Shown one piece after another: positions 61,602 to 64,000 of a stretch of 64,000 nucleotides of DNA (position 1 is the first letter of the stretch; each line of letters starts with the position of its first letter). The position numbers were made by a program, and so were the translations under genes. This DNA is from Brevibacterium sp. GTDB lineage: Bacteria; Actinomycetota; Actinomycetes; Actinomycetales; Brevibacteriaceae. Under the pieces are notes generated by a model that made no database searches, had not been told where the DNA came from, and was given only the letters and a program-made list of their open reading frames with translations. The stretch spans positions 1 to 64,000 of the forward strand of contig JAKDSA010000004.1 of assembly GCA_030457025.1 (NCBI GenBank). The letters are read 5' to 3'.

Positions 61602-62485
61602 GCGAGCAGAGGGCACACGAACCGGACGCGGTGCACACCGCTGACACAGGTCGGGCCGCCCCCGTGGTCCCGGAGACGGTCGGTGTCTACGGCGGCGGCC
61701 GGATGGGCGCGGGAATCGCCCACGCATTCGCCAGCGCCGGTGCCCGCGTCATCATCATCGAGAACACCGAAGAGACGGTGGCCGCGGCGAAGGAGCGCAT
61801 CGACGCCTCGATCGAGAAGTCGGCATCCAAGGGCCTCGAAGTCAAGGGCAGCGTCGAGGTCGTGCGCGATCCCACGCTGCTCGATCAGGCACTGCTCGTC
61901 GTCGAAGCCGTCCCGGAGATCGTCGAACTCAAGCAGGAGATCCTGGCGGCCATCGCGAAGCACGCGCCGGCCGCGAGCATTGCCACGAACACGAGTGCCC
62001 TGTCCATCGATGAGCTCGCCGCCGCACTGCCTAGGCCCCAGGCGCTCATCGGACTGCACTTCTTCAACCCCGTCCCCGTGTCCGACCTCGTCGAGGTCGT
62101 CGTCGGCACTCACACCCGACCAGAACTCGTCGACGTCGCAAAGTCCTGGGTTGAGGGCTTGGGGAAGACGGCGATCACGGTCAAGGACTCGCCGGGATTC
62201 GCCTCCAGCCGCCTCGGCGTGGCCCTGGCTCTCGAAGCGGTGCGGATGGTCGAGGAGGGAGTCGCGAGTGCCGAGGACATCGACAACGCGATGACCCTGG
62301 GCTACCGCCACCCTGCTGGACCGCTGAAGACCACGGACATCGTCGGCCTCGACATCCGCCTCGGCATCGCCGAGCACCTGGAAGCGGAACTGGGGCCCAG
62401 GTTCACCCCGCCGCAGCTGCTCAAAGACAAGGTCGACGCAGGTCAACTGGGTCGAAAGTCCGGCCAGGGATTCTATACTTGGTGA
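61598..62485 (+). CDS. paaH: 3-Hydroxyacyl-CoA dehydrogenase
   Basis: 295-aa NAD enzyme. Dinucleotide motif VGVYGGGRMGAGIAHAFASAGARVIIIEN (about 28-55; the usual GxGxMG here GGGRMG), catalytic His in GLHFFNPVP (about 148), TSALSIDELA, and a C-terminal GYRHPAGPLKTTDIVGLDIRLGIAE (about 232-256). It oxidises 3-hydroxyadipyl-CoA. Sits between the two crotonase genes and overlaps the first by ATGA. Confidence 0.93.
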   Translation: MSEQRAHEPDAVHTADTGRAAPVVPETVGVYGGGRMGAGIAHAFASAGARVIIIENTEETVAAAKERIDASIEKSASKGLEVKGSVEVVRDPTLLDQALLVVEAVPEIVELKQEILAAIAKHAPAASIATNTSALSIDELAAALPRPQALIGLHFFNPVPVSDLVEVVVGTHTRPELVDVAKSWVEGLGKTAITVKDSPGFASSRLGVALALEAVRMVEEGVASAEDIDNAMTLGYRHPAGPLKTTDIVGLDIRLGIAEHLEAELGPRFTPPQLLKDKVDAGQLGRKSGQGFYTW

Positions 62486-62534
62486 CCAGGCGGCATCGTC
62501 CGCTTGCCGCACCGTCATCTGCAAAGGAGCACAC

Positions 62535-63311
62535 GTGACCGAGATCCGACTGTCCAACCGGGGGAACATCGCCGAGATCGTCCTCGACGGCCCCGATTCC
62601 CGCAACGCACTCGACGCGGACAACCTCCGCGACCTTGCCGCGGCAGTGTCCAAGGTCGCCGAGGCGGTCCCGAGCGTTCGCGCGCTCCTGATCCGGGGAG
62701 AGGGCAAGGTCTTCAGCTCCGGTCGCGACATCTCGGCCGTCGACGTCGAAACCGATGACGCACACGCATTCCTGGCTGAGGCGTTCACGCCCGTCTTCCA
62801 AGCCATTCGCGCCCTGCCGATCCCCGTGATCTCGCAGGTCCAGGGGGCCGCCCTGGGACTGGGCTTCGGCGTCGCTGCGGCCGCAGACATCATCATCGCC
62901 GCCGACAATGCGAAGTTCGGTTCGCCCTTCGCCGCGATCGGCGCGATGCTCGACTCGGGCGCACACCACGTGTTCCTCGACCGGGTGGGCTACCACCGAA
63001 CGATGGATCTCATCATCACCGGTGACTTCATGACCGGCGCCGAGGCGGCCGCTGCCGGCATCGTGTCCCGTGTGGTTCCAGTTGAGGAGCTGGCCGAGTT
63101 CGTGGAGTCGAAGCTGTCGACGATCGTGACCGGCCCGGCCGAGGCCTTCGCGATGGAGAAGGGCTTCGTGCAGAAGCTTGCCGACGAGCGACCGCCCCTG
63201 GCGCAGGTGCTCGCGGAGGAGGCCAACCTCCAGGAGTCCGCCCGCCAGACCCCGGACTATGCCGAAGGGTTCAAGGCCTTCCAAGAGCGCCGGGCGCCGA
63301 AGTTCACCTGA
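62535..63311 (+). CDS. Enoyl-CoA hydratase/isomerase (PaaG-type likely)
   Basis: 258-aa crotonase. GEGKVFSSGRDISAVDVE (about 55-72; the FSSGRD oxyanion segment), QVQGAALGLGFGVAAAADIIIAADNAKFGSPFAAIGAMLDSGAHHVF (about 98-144), and SRVVPVEELAEFVE. Asp/Gly pattern at AIGAMLDSG is unlike standard hydratases and suits an isomerase such as PaaG, which turns the epoxide into oxepin-CoA; this is inference. Preceded by AAAGGAG. Confidence 0.87.
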   Translation: MTEIRLSNRGNIAEIVLDGPDSRNALDADNLRDLAAAVSKVAEAVPSVRALLIRGEGKVFSSGRDISAVDVETDDAHAFLAEAFTPVFQAIRALPIPVISQVQGAALGLGFGVAAAADIIIAADNAKFGSPFAAIGAMLDSGAHHVFLDRVGYHRTMDLIITGDFMTGAEAAAAGIVSRVVPVEELAEFVESKLSTIVTGPAEAFAMEKGFVQKLADERPPLAQVLAEEANLQESARQTPDYAEGFKAFQERRAPKFT

Positions 63312-63344
63312 GCTGGCGTTGGAGCTCTGCCCCGAACCCTGAGA

Positions 63345-63686
63345 TCACTTGGCGGGCTGGACCTCGTCCTCGACGACCCATTTGTGATTCGTCATCGTCA
63401 TGTCACCCATATCGAGGTCGACCATGTAGACGGTGTCGTCGGTCGAGCTGTCGATCGTTGCTTCAGTGCCCTTCATTCCGGGCATATGGTCAGCGGTGAG
63501 AGTGACTTCATCGCCGACCGCAGATGTGGGGTCGGATGCTTTGTCGATACCCTTGGGTGGCTGGCCGCCGTCTGCGGCGTGCTCATGGCTGTCATCGTGC
63601 TCCTCACCCGGTGCCGACTCGGAGTGGATTTCTTCATGTCTCTGCTTGGATTTCACTGGCTGTGATGGCCTGAGCACGAGTGGCAT
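63345..63686 (-). CDS. DUF1541 (YdhK-like) domain fragment
   Basis: 113 codons, with GDEVTLTADHMPGMKGTEATIDSSTDDTVYMVDLDM...TNHKWVVEDEV as the hallmark of DUF1541 domains, which are tied to copper/heavy-metal resistance. Full-length family members usually have a signal peptide and two such domains (~200 aa); here only one domain follows an acidic/His-rich segment (EEHDDSHEHAADGG), and no signal peptide or ribosome site is visible. It may be a truncated pseudogene. Confidence 0.6.
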   Translation of the reverse strand: MPLVLRPSQPVKSKQRHEEIHSESAPGEEHDDSHEHAADGGQPPKGIDKASDPTSAVGDEVTLTADHMPGMKGTEATIDSSTDDTVYMVDLDMGDMTMTNHKWVVEDEVQPAK

Positions 63687-63698
63687 TCGATGCCGACG

Positions 63699-63719
63699 CT
63701 ATACGTCGAGGGGGTATAG
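63699..63719. promoter_or_regulatory. CTATAC-N9-GTATAG palindrome with GGGGG, possible copper-sensor site
   Basis: CTATAC (63699-63704) and GTATAG (63714-63719) flank GTCGAGGGG. The GGGGGTATA core resembles CsoR-type sites. It lies between the DUF1541 fragment and a divergent lipoprotein gene. Confidence 0.35.
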
Positions 63720-63742
63720 TTGTCAACGTGATTCAGACGGAG

Positions 63743-64000
63743 ATGAGAGGCGTGGCGAACCTGAGGCGAGTCATCGCAATTGCGGCCCTGACCTTGTTGC
63801 TAGCAGGTTGTGGAACCGACGATTCGGGCTCCGGATCCGGCGGCGATCAGGTGTCGACGGAGGAGTTCCTCTCCGAGCACGGATTGGACGGGATGAGCGC
63901 CGTTGAAGCCATTGACCATCTTGACCGACTGGCAGTGGCTGACCGCCCGAGCGATCTCATGGCGTCGGTCTACCCCGATGAGCTGGTGCTTGCCGGTGAA
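63743..64000 (+). CDS. Lipoprotein, 5' part (continues beyond the window)
   Basis: The reading frame starts at ATG 63743 (GTG 63728 and GTG 63752 are alternatives; a GGAG 9 bases before 63752 favours the latter) and remains open to the window edge. MRGVANLRRVIAIAALTLLLAGCGTDDSGSGSGG shows a lipoprotein signal with lipobox LLAGC, a Gly/Ser linker, and the start of a globular part (FLSEHGLDGMSAVEAIDHLDRLAVADRPSDLMASVYPDEL). Family not recognised. Confidence 0.7.
   Translation, partial: MRGVANLRRVIAIAALTLLLAGCGTDDSGSGSGGDQVSTEEFLSEHGLDGMSAVEAIDHLDRLAVADRPSDLMASVYPDELVLAGE

Noticed and set aside
60584..62908. A 774-codon minus-strand frame opposite the paa hydratase and paaH genes
   Set aside because: Same reason: it runs against three recognisable genes and has Arg/Ser-rich shadow composition.

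Overview
This 64-kb window is high-G+C actinobacterial chromosome. Gene content suggests a Brevibacterium-like or related actinomycete: a tetrameric sarcosine oxidase operon, a complete phenylacetate (paa) catabolon, an IdeR/DtxR-type iron box, a DUF6230/DUF6114 secreted/membrane gene set, and many ATGA/TGATG start-stop overlaps. The genus is an inference from content; no rRNA or tRNA gene is visible to confirm it.

Layout. (1) 1-2.8 kb: the end of a broken or partial glutamine-amidotransferase-like gene, then a leftward three-gene operon (DUF6230 exported protein, DUF6114 membrane protein, Pro/Thr/Glu-rich exported protein). (2) 3.4-10.5 kb: two AGCS amino-acid/cation symporters around a GntR regulator and a divergent ACC deaminase gene with a perfect palindromic operator, then a succinate-semialdehyde-type dehydrogenase. 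(3) 10.6-14.1 kb: remnant of a drug-type MFS gene, an intact ACS-type MFS transporter, and an intact insertion sequence with three 24-bp repeats at each end. (4) 14.5-20.5 kb: a translationally coupled acyl-AMP ligase / ketosynthase / acyl-CoA dehydrogenase cluster, two genes cut at a deletion junction (amidohydrolase; DUF3311 with its symporter missing), and a lower-G+C AAA ATPase behind direct repeats. (5) 20.5-26.3 kb: branched-chain 2-oxoacid dehydrogenase genes (E1alpha, E1beta, E2), a YqeB-like membrane protein with a divergent TetR regulator, and an Lrp/AsnC regulator. (6) 26.7-31 kb: etfBA fused operonically to a large b-type cytochrome whose N-terminus repeats a GLPRVAGGDPWPPEG motif. 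(7) 31.2-39.6 kb: GntR regulator and soxBDAG-sdaA-purU; the sdaA product lacks its normal N-terminal SSSHT region. (8) 39.8-47.9 kb: Orn/Lys/Arg decarboxylase with LysR, an IclR regulator, an orphan ABC ATPase, fused IS remnants, a serine/threonine dehydratase-like enzyme and small membrane proteins. (9) 48-63.3 kb: the phenylacetate regulon: MHS transporter, paaZ, TetR (paaR-like), paaK, paaI, paaABCDE, paaJ, two enoyl-CoA hydratases and paaH. (10) 63.3-64 kb: a DUF1541-like fragment and the start of a lipoprotein gene.

How it works together. PaaK activates phenylacetate, PaaABCDE makes the ring epoxide, PaaG-type isomerase and PaaZ open the ring, and the PaaF/PaaH/PaaJ steps give acetyl-CoA and succinyl-CoA. 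Four related TetR-type half-sites (TGGTCAGTAA-like) sit in the three promoter regions of this block and tie it to the local TetR gene. Sarcosine oxidase yields glycine and a one-carbon unit on tetrahydrofolate; PurU releases formate and SdaA would convert serine to pyruvate. EtfBA would collect electrons from the acyl-CoA dehydrogenases, and the cytochrome next to it is a candidate route to the quinone pool (inference).
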